Origin: UBA2211 sp035404185
GTDB taxonomy: Bacteria > Patescibacteriota > Minisyncoccia > Minisyncoccales > Minisyncoccaceae
Direction: 5' to 3'
Assembly: GCA_965230985.1 (NCBI GenBank)
Contig: OZ246399.1
Span: forward strand, 591,402-655,401
DNA: 64,000 nt
Shown: piece after piece, positions 7,530 through 14,136 of the stretch
Layout of the letters: each line of letters opens with the position of its first letter
Position numbering within the stretch: the stretch's first letter is position 1
Notes under the pieces: model-generated
Told to the model about the DNA's origin: nothing
Database searches by the model: none
Seen by the model: only the letters and a program-made list of their open reading frames with translations
Position numbers and translations under genes: made by a program

Positions 7530-7973
7530 ATGAAAATTAACAAAAAAACAAAAGAAGAGAAAGAGACTGACATTCAGCAAATCGTCAACCATTTTTTCTA
7601 TACCAAAGGCTTCTCTCTTGACGAAATCAAAGAATCAGCTAAAAAGAAGAAGATAATCTATTCTAGATTTACTAGGCCAGGCAAAGAATTGCTTGATCTT
7701 GCCGGTTCAGTAGAAAAAGCCAAAGAAGCCATGACGACAGTTGCCAATTGGGCCAAGTCCCGTAACCTTGATTACTCAATTGAAACCGTTTTCAAAAAAT
7801 GGTTAGAATTGGGAAAATTAAAACCCAAGGAAATTGTTAAAAAACCATATTATCGAAACCAACCAATGATTTGGTCTCAAACCAAAAGAAAATGGTACGT
7901 CATTGATGACGGAGGAGAATGGCTTGAATACGCTGACAAAGAAAACAAGATAGAATGGAGAATCGAAAAATAA
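7530..7973 (+). CDS. Conserved-looking hypothetical protein
   Basis: 147 residues; I do not recognise a named family. It is lysine-rich with an N-terminal helical half and a C-terminal half with many aromatics (PYYRNQPMIWSQTKRKWYVI, then GGEWLEYADKENKIEWRIEK), suggesting a small beta domain. There are no membrane segments, signal peptide or Cys motifs. It sits between a PadR-like regulator and efp on the same strand with three- and 22-base gaps, so it is probably co-expressed with them. Confidence 0.55.
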   Translation: MKINKKTKEEKETDIQQIVNHFFYTKGFSLDEIKESAKKKKIIYSRFTRPGKELLDLAGSVEKAKEAMTTVANWAKSRNLDYSIETVFKKWLELGKLKPKEIVKKPYYRNQPMIWSQTKRKWYVIDDGGEWLEYADKENKIEWRIEK

Positions 7974-7995
7974 TAAGTTAAAAGAAAAAAAACAA

Positions 7996-8556
7996 ATGTT
8001 ATCATACGCAGAATTAAACAGAGGTGTAATTATTGTTATCAATGATCAACCTTACGAAATATTAGAAGCCTTAAGCACTTTCAAAGGAAGAGGCCATTCC
8101 TATCTTCAAATGAAATTAAAAAACCTAATAAGTGGTGCTGTCATTTCAAAAAGTGCTCAACCAAGAGATTCTTTTGAAGAAGCAGATGTTGAAGAACAAG
8201 AAGCTAAATTCATTTTTGGAAATAAAGGAAAATACACTTTTAGCGACGTTAAAGGTAAAAGATTTGAATTAACCGAAGAACAAATTGGAGATAAAGCTGG
8301 ATTCCTTAAAGCTAACGAAGAAGTAAAAACAATTATCTTTAATGACAAAATCATCAATGTCATTATTCCCATCAAAGTTCAATTAAAAGTTACTGAGGTT
8401 CCACCAGGCGTTAAGGGAGACCGAGCTCAGTCAGGAACTAAATTAGTAACTCTTGAGACTGGAAGAAAAATAGATGCCCCACTGTTTGTAAATGAAGACG
8501 ATATTATAGAAATAAATACAGAAAGCTCAACTTACGTTAGAAGAGTTAATGAGTAA
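7996..8556 (+). CDS. efp: Translation elongation factor P
   Basis: 186 residues covering the three EF-P domains: N-terminal KOW-like (MLSYAELNRGVIIVINDQPY), the OB domain and the C-terminal OB domain (GVKGDRAQSGTKLVTLETG). EF-P rescues ribosomes stalled at polyproline. The tip loop reads FKGRGHS, with Arg at the position that is modified lysine in E. coli or rhamnosylated arginine in Pseudomonas. No modifying enzyme is visible nearby, so the factor may act unmodified. A strong bidirectional terminator follows. Confidence 0.95.
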   Translation: MLSYAELNRGVIIVINDQPYEILEALSTFKGRGHSYLQMKLKNLISGAVISKSAQPRDSFEEADVEEQEAKFIFGNKGKYTFSDVKGKRFELTEEQIGDKAGFLKANEEVKTIIFNDKIINVIIPIKVQLKVTEVPPGVKGDRAQSGTKLVTLETGRKIDAPLFVNEDDIIEINTESSTYVRRVNE

Positions 8557-8559
8557 AAC

Positions 8560-8588
8560 AAAACCACCGAAATAATCGGTGGTTTTTC
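8560..8588. terminator. Bidirectional terminator between efp and the FTR gene
   Basis: ACCACCG and CGGTGGT arms flank a seven-base loop, with A residues before and T residues after, serving convergent genes on both strands. Confidence 0.85.
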
Positions 8589-8857
8589 TATTTTACAAAT
8601 AAGTTACAAAAACAATGCCCATCCTTTTCAATCTCTTCCTCGTGATAAATACAAGGACAAATTATTCTCTTATCTGCTTTCTTGTCCCCTGTCATTTTTC
8701 TGCAGGGACAATATATTTCTCCGAAACCTTCCTTGCGAATTAATAATCCCTTAACAATTCCTGAAACTATGGCCTTATTGGGATTAAGCTTAAATCCTTT
8801 ACTTTTAGCATATTCATCGCTTTTCTTTATTAAAATTTCAATATCTTTTTCTTCCAT
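8588..8857 (-). CDS. Ferredoxin-thioredoxin reductase catalytic subunit
   Basis: 89 residues with the complete cysteine pattern: CPC (YCPCRK), CPC (IICPCIYH) and a final CFC (GHCFCNLF). These bind a 4Fe-4S cluster beside a redox disulphide that passes electrons from ferredoxin to thioredoxin. CHC is more usual at the last site. The gene starts one base after the thioredoxin stop, so the enzyme and its substrate are co-translated. No variable subunit is seen, as is common in non-photosynthetic bacteria. Confidence 0.88.
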   Translation of the reverse strand: MEEKDIEILIKKSDEYAKSKGFKLNPNKAIVSGIVKGLLIRKEGFGEIYCPCRKMTGDKKADKRIICPCIYHEEEIEKDGHCFCNLFVK

Positions 8858-8858
8858 T

Positions 8859-9170
8859 TTAAATATTTAAATTTATCCAGCTTCTAATTTCTTCTTCTTG
8901 TTTTAAGCCAATAAACTTGTCTTTAACTTCTCCATTGATAAACAAAACAACTGTTGGAATTCGATCAACCTCGAACATGTTCCCCGTTACAGGATTTTTA
9001 TCCAAATCCATTTTGTAAAAATCTACCTTACCTGTATATTCTTCTGAAAGTTTCTCAATAATTGGTCCCAACATTTTACAAGGAGGACACCATTCAGTGA
9101 AAATATCTACCAATACCGGTTTATTATTCTTAACTGCCGACTCAAAAGTATCATCTGTTAGAATATTCAT
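8859..9170 (-). CDS. trxA: Thioredoxin
   Basis: 103 residues with the active site EWCPPCKMLGP (WCPPC, where WCGPC is usual), the cis-proline region RIPTVVLFINGE and a normal thioredoxin length. It is a cytoplasmic disulphide reductant. It is the first gene of a two-gene unit with the ferredoxin-thioredoxin reductase subunit, so its electrons probably come from ferredoxin rather than NADPH. Confidence 0.93.
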   Translation of the reverse strand: MNILTDDTFESAVKNNKPVLVDIFTEWCPPCKMLGPIIEKLSEEYTGKVDFYKMDLDKNPVTGNMFEVDRIPTVVLFINGEVKDKFIGLKQEEEIRSWINLNI

Positions 9171-9227
9171 TTTTTTCTTTATTAATTATTACAATCATAT
9201 TATACATGGAAATAAAAAAAGAGACAA

Positions 9228-9695
9228 TTATAAATTTTCTCTTTTATTTTCCACTTCCACTCTTGTAGATCTCAAAGCAATCTCCATTAGATCGCCCTCA
9301 GTCAATGCTTCTCCATTAAAATAACGCTGGCTTATTTCAACAAAGCCAAATAGGTTTTGCATTATTAGTATTCTTTTGTATCTATCATAGAGAAGATGAA
9401 CTTCTACATGGCAATCAGGACATCCTTTCTTTATTGACCCATTCCTACCGCCATATTCCCGAGGAATCTCGTGATGCTCTTCGATTTCTGTTACTTCCGT
9501 GTCTTTCTCCCCATGAATAATAATGCATCTTGGACATTTGCCGTGATCTACCCCATTTCCATTTTTATGCCTTGGATGAGGTTCTTTTCTTGAAGATCTT
9601 CTTCCATCATGATAAGTAGTCCTTTTTTTGGTAAAATTTTTTTCTAACTTTTTCGGAATAAATCCTTTTGCTAAGGATCTTTTATCACCATTCAA
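9228..9695 (-). CDS. HNH endonuclease-family protein
   Basis: About 155 residues. The C-terminal half has CPRC, then EIEEHHEIPREYGG, then CPDCHVEVH: an HNH/ββα-metal nuclease with two zinc-binding CxxC pairs and the conserved His-His. The N-terminal part is basic. The frame opens with TTG at 9737, but that codon lies by a TATAGT box. The TTG at 9693-9695 follows GAGGTG by five bases and is the better start. Such small HNH proteins occur as mobile, phage or housekeeping nucleases; the target is unknown. Confidence 0.75.
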   Translation of the reverse strand: MNGDKRSLAKGFIPKKLEKNFTKKRTTYHDGRRSSRKEPHPRHKNGNGVDHGKCPRCIIIHGEKDTEVTEIEEHHEIPREYGGRNGSIKKGCPDCHVEVHLLYDRYKRILIMQNLFGFVEISQRYFNGEALTEGDLMEIALRSTRVEVENKRENL

Positions 9696-9789
9696 ATAAT
9701 CACCTCGATTAAATGATAAATAAATGTAAAGGTTCAACTATACCAGAAGAACCATCTACATTTTATTCTTGTTTTAAAAATCCGTCAAA

Positions 9790-9990
9790 CTAATCTTTTT
9801 CTATCTCTTTTTTAATCTCCTCAAATTCATTTTCAATTTCTTTGAATTGTTTCTTAGCTTCTTTGATTATTAGAGCCGCTTCTTTTACTTTTTCTAATCC
9901 TTCCTCAACATCAACTTCTTCCTGTTTTTCGAACCATTCGGCAATTAAAGATAATTTTTTAAGACTTTGGTTAAGATTTTTTTCCTTCAT
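9790..9990 (-). CDS. xseB: Exonuclease VII small subunit
   Basis: 66 residues, almost entirely coiled coil, with the family pattern (LNQSLKKLSLIAEWFEKQE, then VDVEEGLEKVKEAALIIKEA). Several small subunits clamp the long helices of XseA to form the single-strand exonuclease. It overlaps the end of xseA by 20 bases, consistent with coupled translation. Confidence 0.9.
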   Translation of the reverse strand: MKEKNLNQSLKKLSLIAEWFEKQEEVDVEEGLEKVKEAALIIKEAKKQFKEIENEFEEIKKEIEKD

Positions 9991-11206
9991 TTTTTTGTGT
10001 TTTTTTAACTTGCGTATTTATTATTCCGTTATATACTTTTAAATCAATAATATCTTCGACTTTAACATCATTAATGTTTTTAATTACTCCCTTTTTGCTA
10101 TTCGCAATACAATATCCTAACTTTAAATTCCTTTCTGGATCATTTTGATTAATTGTCTTTTCAATATTTCCCAATTTATCTTTCATTTTGCTAATCTCAT
10201 TTTCAAGTATTTTTGGAATTACGGTTTTAATTCTAAATTCAATCATTTTAAATAAAGAAATTACTTTTTCTAACTTGTCTTTAATTTTTAAAAATAAACT
10301 ATTAATTTTGTATTCTAAACTTCTTAAAGAAGAAGAAAAAGAATTAAAAATTTCTCTTTCCATTGCTTTTAATTCTAACTCTGCTTCCTGCCAAGACTGA
10401 TTTAAAAGGTTAGCCGCTGCAGTCGGAGTTGAAACCATTTTATCAGCCACTAAAGATAATAATGGCACATCTTTATCATGCCCGATAGCTGCGATTACCG
10501 GAAAAGGAAGACTAGCAATTTCCCTTATTAATATCTCATTATTAAAGGCTAAAAACGACTCCAAAGAGCCACCTCCTCGCATAATGACAAGAACATCGAT
10601 ATCTTGTTTCTTCATCGTCTTAACGCTATTTAGGAGGTCTCTAACCGCTTCCAACCCTTCAACTCGAGAGTCGATAAACTTGATTTGGAAGCCAAACCTT
10701 CCTAAATTATTTAAAAAGTCAGAAATAACCGCTCCCTGCTTAGAAGTAATAATACCAACCCTTTTAACAAAAGAAGGAATTTCCTTTTTTTTATTTAAAT
10801 CAAATAATCCTTCATCTTCCAATTTCTTTTTTAATTTCTCGTATTCCTTTTTCAATTCCCCTTCTCCCATCAACTGTATTGTTTTTGCCTTAAAACTTAA
10901 TCTTCCTGTCGGAGGATAAACATCGGGGATTCCTTTAGCGATAATTTCTAATCCTTCTTTTAATTCTACTCCGCATAATTTATAATCATAATTCCAAACA
11001 ACACAAGATAAAACACTTTTGTCTTTTTTATCCTTCAAAGAAAAATAAACATGCCCAACTGAGCTGATTTTAACTTCCGAAACCTCTCCCACTATTCTTG
11101 CTTCAAAAGAATTAAGTATTCCGTTTAATAATTTCAAATACGCAGAAATAGAAAGAATGTTATTCTCCAAAAGTTCCTTTACTGCTGATTTACCTTTTTG
11201 TTCCAT
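9971..11206 (-). CDS. xseA: Exonuclease VII large subunit
   Basis: 411 residues. An N-terminal OB domain (LSISAYLKLLNGILNSFEAR, VGHVYFSLKDKKD) is followed by the catalytic core with VGIITSKQGAVISDFLNN, VLVIMRGGGSLESFLAFN and AIGHDKDVPLLSLVAD, then a long helical region and a C-terminal beta segment. With XseB it degrades single-stranded DNA in both directions. A TAGAAT box lies exactly six bases before the ATG, suggesting a leaderless message. Confidence 0.95.
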   Translation of the reverse strand: MEQKGKSAVKELLENNILSISAYLKLLNGILNSFEARIVGEVSEVKISSVGHVYFSLKDKKDKSVLSCVVWNYDYKLCGVELKEGLEIIAKGIPDVYPPTGRLSFKAKTIQLMGEGELKKEYEKLKKKLEDEGLFDLNKKKEIPSFVKRVGIITSKQGAVISDFLNNLGRFGFQIKFIDSRVEGLEAVRDLLNSVKTMKKQDIDVLVIMRGGGSLESFLAFNNEILIREIASLPFPVIAAIGHDKDVPLLSLVADKMVSTPTAAANLLNQSWQEAELELKAMEREIFNSFSSSLRSLEYKINSLFLKIKDKLEKVISLFKMIEFRIKTVIPKILENEISKMKDKLGNIEKTINQNDPERNLKLGYCIANSKKGVIKNINDVKVEDIIDLKVYNGIINTQVKKTQKNEGKKS

Positions 11207-11254
11207 ATTGCTATTCTATCAAAAAAACAAAAAATCCGCTATTTACTAAAGCTA

Positions 11255-11283
11255 TTTACATTTTTATATGAATATGGTAATAA
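11255..11283 (+). promoter_or_regulatory. Promoter candidate for the 11.3-kb RNA
   Basis: TTTACA (11255-11260), a 17-base spacer and TAATAA (11278-11283) put the start near 11290, where the first paired arm of the RNA begins. Confidence 0.5.
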
Positions 11284-11289
11284 AAAATC

Positions 11290-11672
11290 GGCCCCTCAAG
11301 AACATATGTCTCTTTGAAGAGGCCTAGGAGAAGGTAGAGGCGCATGAACTTATGCTAAATGTAGCAATCATCCAACTCTCTGCGATCTCTGGTTTATTTC
11401 TGTTATGTGAGACGTCCCCTCTCTCGCTTCTGATAAGAGGAACTGTAAGAGTCTCTTTCGACAGACGAATACCAGTGCCGGACAGCACGATTCCGGTTCA
11501 TCGCAGCACCATGAAAAGTTGCTACACTATGGTGCGGGTTCAAATCCTGCAATAATGTAGCAAATTATCTCCTATGATTGAGCACAAAGCTCAATCAAAA
11601 CTAAATTTAATGGGATGCCAATATGTGTATCCCAGGGGGAAGCCTACCATTGTGCTTCCCTTTATTTTTTTT
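11290..11672 (+). ncRNA. Structured non-coding RNA with a tRNA T-arm-like pseudoknot
   Basis: About 380 bases with no credible ORF but much pairing. GGCC...GGCC forms an opening hairpin. GAGAC/GTCTC encloses CCTCT/AGAGG. CCGGA/TCCGG is a small hairpin. GCACCAT/ATGGTGC (about 11505-11535) loops out TTGCTACA, which pairs with TGTAGCAA after a perfect T-arm lookalike (GCGGGTTCAAATCCTGC). GATTGAGC/GCTCAATC follows. A final GGGAAGC/GCTTCCC stem with a T tract at 11637-11672 is an intrinsic terminator. The length would suit tmRNA or RNase P RNA, but I could not find a tag reading frame, a matching 5' acceptor strand or the RNase P core motifs. It is left as an unknown RNA. Confidence 0.6.
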
Positions 11673-12423
11673 CGTGCTTAATTTTTGCCATTACGGCGTT
11701 CTTTCTATAGTTACAAAAATCACACTCAGAATTCATTTCTGGAATCTTATCACTCATTAAACATTTTTTAATATCCATTAGCGCTCCCTCTATCCAAGAA
11801 TCATCTCCGGTATATGGAATAACTTTAATATCAAACTCTAATTTTTTATCAAAATAAGGCTTGCCCGTATCTCCATTGCAATAAACAAAATATCCCGTCG
11901 GAGAAACATCAAATCCATTCTTTCTAAAGAGCCATTGATATATTTCCATCTGTCGCTTATATCCTCTCTGCCATTCAGCATCTAAATTAACCTCGCTGGT
12001 TTTAGATGTTGCCTTGTAATCAACAATTATTACTTCCCCCTTAGGATTAATCCAAATATCATCAATTGCTCCAGTAATTAAAAGATTGGTTGGTTCATGC
12101 AAATATTCAATTCCTTTAAAAGTATTCCTCCAAGTATCAATATCTTTATGTTTATAAGGAATCGCATCTATTCCGAATTCTTCTATAAAAGGATGAACAG
12201 TTTGTTCTTTCCTATATAAATCAAATTCTTTTTTTAGCAATGAATCAACCGCACTGTTCAACGTAAAAGGAAACCCAGGGGGTCTACCTATTCCTAATCG
12301 CCTATCTAAATAGAAACACTGTGGACACTCCATAAACAAATCTATCTTTGAACGACTAAGTTTAAATGGTGTTTTCGATTCAGGATTAAAAATATTATTC
12401 GATTTTTTGTAGTATTCTGACAT
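11662..12423 (-). CDS. PD-(D/E)XK nuclease, RecB/Cas4-like
   Basis: 253 residues. N-terminal SRSKIDLFMECPQCFYLDRR, then GAIDDIWINPKGEVIIVDYKAT gives the catalytic D...(D/E)xK, then QMEIYQWLFRK. A C-terminal CDFC with the early CPQC probably ligates an iron-sulphur cluster, as in AddB and Cas4. These are DNA exonuclease modules. No CRISPR array or other cas gene is in the window, so a repair or processing role is more likely than adaptation. The final codons overlap the T tract of the converging RNA terminator. Confidence 0.8.
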   Translation of the reverse strand: MSEYYKKSNNIFNPESKTPFKLSRSKIDLFMECPQCFYLDRRLGIGRPPGFPFTLNSAVDSLLKKEFDLYRKEQTVHPFIEEFGIDAIPYKHKDIDTWRNTFKGIEYLHEPTNLLITGAIDDIWINPKGEVIIVDYKATSKTSEVNLDAEWQRGYKRQMEIYQWLFRKNGFDVSPTGYFVYCNGDTGKPYFDKKLEFDIKVIPYTGDDSWIEGALMDIKKCLMSDKIPEMNSECDFCNYRKNAVMAKIKHEKK

Positions 12424-12430
12424 GTTTTAC

Positions 12431-12521
12431 TTGACAATTTAATTATAACTATGATAATATGGTTGTAGAATTCTTATGAAAAAGTACCTCTTAATGGTTT
12501 CGTCCTTAAGCGGTGCTTTTT
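12431..12521 (+). terminator. Plus-strand promoter followed by a bidirectional terminator hairpin
   Basis: TTGACA (12431-12436), 18 bases and TAATAT (12455-12460) face a hairpin at 12479-12521 (AAAAAGTACC/GGTGCTTTTT with an inner CTTAA/TTAAG stem). On the minus strand the hairpin overlaps the last codons of the NYN gene and may end transcription arriving from the nuclease gene. A ~55-nt plus-strand RNA is possible. Confidence 0.5.
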
Positions 12522-13012
12522 CTTTTATACTCTAATTTTTTCCTTAAATCATACATAAAAACTACCTTTTCCTTGGCTGTCTTTTTTAGTAATGTTGAAC
12601 AATTATTATAATGAGGGCTCATTACCGTCCTTAAGCGATTATGATCGTATAAATACCCAACTAAAGAATAAAAATCTCCATCACTCGTAACAACGACGGC
12701 CTTATCAAAATTATTTTCAAAACAATCAATCATAGCCTGAACAACTAAATCAGCATCAATATTCCCTTTATGTGATCCATCTTTATTTGGAAGAACTGGC
12801 TTAAATTTTAATATAAATCCTGCCTTTTGAAGCGAGGCGTACATGTTGCTATTCTCTGGAACATATCCAATAAATAAATATGCAACGGAAACTCCGTATT
12901 TTTCCTTTAAATAAACTCTGAATTTTTTAAAATCTAAAAGCCATCCCAGATTTTTTATACCTATATTTAAATTCTGACTATCTATAAAAGCAAAATTGTT
13001 TTCTTTATTCAT
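12506..13012 (-). CDS. NYN-domain (LabA/DUF88, PIN-like) protein
   Basis: 168 residues. FAFIDSQNLNIG carries the first acidic site, GNIDADLVVQAM the second and VVVTSDGDFYSLVGYLYD the third, matching the NYN branch of PIN-like metal-dependent ribonucleases. It is cytoplasmic. The substrate is unknown; family members take part in RNA turnover and defence-like settings. It lies between the RecB-like nuclease and the HD phosphohydrolase, all on one strand. Confidence 0.83.
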   Translation of the reverse strand: MNKENNFAFIDSQNLNIGIKNLGWLLDFKKFRVYLKEKYGVSVAYLFIGYVPENSNMYASLQKAGFILKFKPVLPNKDGSHKGNIDADLVVQAMIDCFENNFDKAVVVTSDGDFYSLVGYLYDHNRLRTVMSPHYNNCSTLLKKTAKEKVVFMYDLRKKLEYKRKSTA

Positions 13013-13028
13013 TATAAATTAGTTTTAC

Positions 13029-13586
13029 TTAACTTAAAAGAACCAACATTGCCTCATATTTAGGCTTAATTATTTTCTTTGAATTCTCAAAATTGAGCTG
13101 ATTCCATTTATTTTCAAGTTTTTTTCTAACTGCTTCTTTAGCTTCCATCTGATTCAAATTTTCATAGATAAAAGCGGCTTTAAATATTCCTGGAATATTA
13201 TCAAAATTACTTAAAGCATCCGCATCGGCAATTATCTTTTCTTCAACACTTGTTGGATTATTTTTTTGTGAACCGCGATGATTTAAAATACAATTCTTAA
13301 CCATCTCTATCTTTTCAATTGGATAATTTAATTCTTTTAATTTTTCTTCTGCAATCTTTGCTCCAGTAATATGGTGATCTTTCCTACCATAAATAACGGA
13401 ACCGATATCATGCAGCCAAGCAGCAATTTCAACTACCTCTTTATCAGCTCCCAATTCTTCAGCTAGCTCAAGGGCATATTTAACTGTAGGAACAAAATGA
13501 AAAATAAAAGGTTCGTAGCCATATTTACTATTTGATTTTAGTGACTCTTTTTCAACAAAATTTTTAATCTCTTCAATTATGTTCAT
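13029..13586 (-). CDS. HD-domain phosphohydrolase
   Basis: 185 residues with the metal motif H...HD...D: an early His in FHFVPTVKYALELA, AAWLHDIGSVIYG and later IIADADALSNFD. HD proteins hydrolyse phosphate esters of nucleotides or related compounds. The substrate cannot be told here. It overlaps the preceding membrane-protein gene by 14 bases, so the two are translationally coupled. Confidence 0.83.
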   Translation of the reverse strand: MNIIEEIKNFVEKESLKSNSKYGYEPFIFHFVPTVKYALELAEELGADKEVVEIAAWLHDIGSVIYGRKDHHITGAKIAEEKLKELNYPIEKIEMVKNCILNHRGSQKNNPTSVEEKIIADADALSNFDNIPGIFKAAFIYENLNQMEAKEAVRKKLENKWNQLNFENSKKIIKPKYEAMLVLLS

Positions 13587-13917
13587 CTTTGTTAAATAAG
13601 AAAAGCACTCCTGATAATAGCAAAGGAAGCGATATCAGAACAAAAGTATCCCACCTATGATAAGTCCCATAATAAACAGTAAAGATAATGCTCATAATGA
13701 TAAAAATAATTCCTCCTGTTCTTGGCTTTTTCCATGAATAAAACAATACAATAATAAGAAAAATAGTTGGAATGTTATGCATAAAAAATCCCCCTATTTT
13801 ATCCAACAATGATCCGTCCATACTAAAAACATCGAAAGACAAAAGAACAAGGAAAGAAACAAAAATAATCATTAATATTCTTGGAAACCAAATTGTTAAT
13901 ATTTTTTTAATATTCAT
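13573..13917 (-). CDS. Small four-helix membrane protein
   Basis: 114 residues with four hydrophobic segments, a loop of charged residues after the second (YSWKKPRTGG) and a polar C-terminus (NKDEHN). I recognise no named function. It starts within the last bases of a 47-aa basic protein gene (ATGA overlap) and ends within the HD gene start. This forms a compact three-gene unit led by a leaderless-type promoter. Confidence 0.6.
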   Translation of the reverse strand: MNIKKILTIWFPRILMIIFVSFLVLLSFDVFSMDGSLLDKIGGFFMHNIPTIFLIIVLFYSWKKPRTGGIIFIIMSIIFTVYYGTYHRWDTFVLISLPLLLSGVLFLFNKDEHN

Positions 13918-14057
13918 ATTATTTTTTTAATTTTCTTATTATTTCTTTCTTGCCTAAGTTTCTGAGAAGGCTTGCCTTCTTTATACTTACTTACCTGTCT
14001 TTCATATGAGTTCATCTTTCCTATATTCTTCACAGGATGTCTTACAAATAATGTCAT
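13914..14057 (-). CDS. 47-residue basic protein
   Basis: Starts MTLFVRHPVKNIGKMNSYER and ends in a Lys/Arg-rich tail (NNKKIKKII). It is strongly basic and may bind nucleic acid. The stop TGA overlaps the ATG of the membrane-protein gene by four bases, typical of real coupled genes. A TATAAT box at 14064-14069 ends exactly six bases before the ATG, so it should be leaderless. No family is recognised. Confidence 0.6.
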   Translation of the reverse strand: MTLFVRHPVKNIGKMNSYERQVSKYKEGKPSQKLRQERNNKKIKKII

Positions 14058-14136
14058 GCTTTTATTATACTTCTAAAAACAAAAAGTGCCAATAACGATA
14101 AGATTTACGGAAACGTTTTATTAGAGTCTTTTAAGA

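Noticed and set aside
11515..11570. tRNA gene suggested by a perfect GGTTCAAATCC T-arm
   Set aside because: No 5' strand pairs with the seven bases after the T-arm, and no anticodon or D arm is in place; the arm belongs to a larger RNA.
11290..11672. tmRNA or RNase P RNA
   Set aside because: No tag frame ending in an Ala-Ala-type degron, no acceptor pairing of the RNA ends, and no GAGGAAAGUCC or ACAGAA core of RNase P. Not excluded, only unsupported.
11662..12423. Cas4 of a CRISPR system
   Set aside because: No CRISPR repeats and no other cas genes in the window; the protein fits the wider RecB-like nuclease family.
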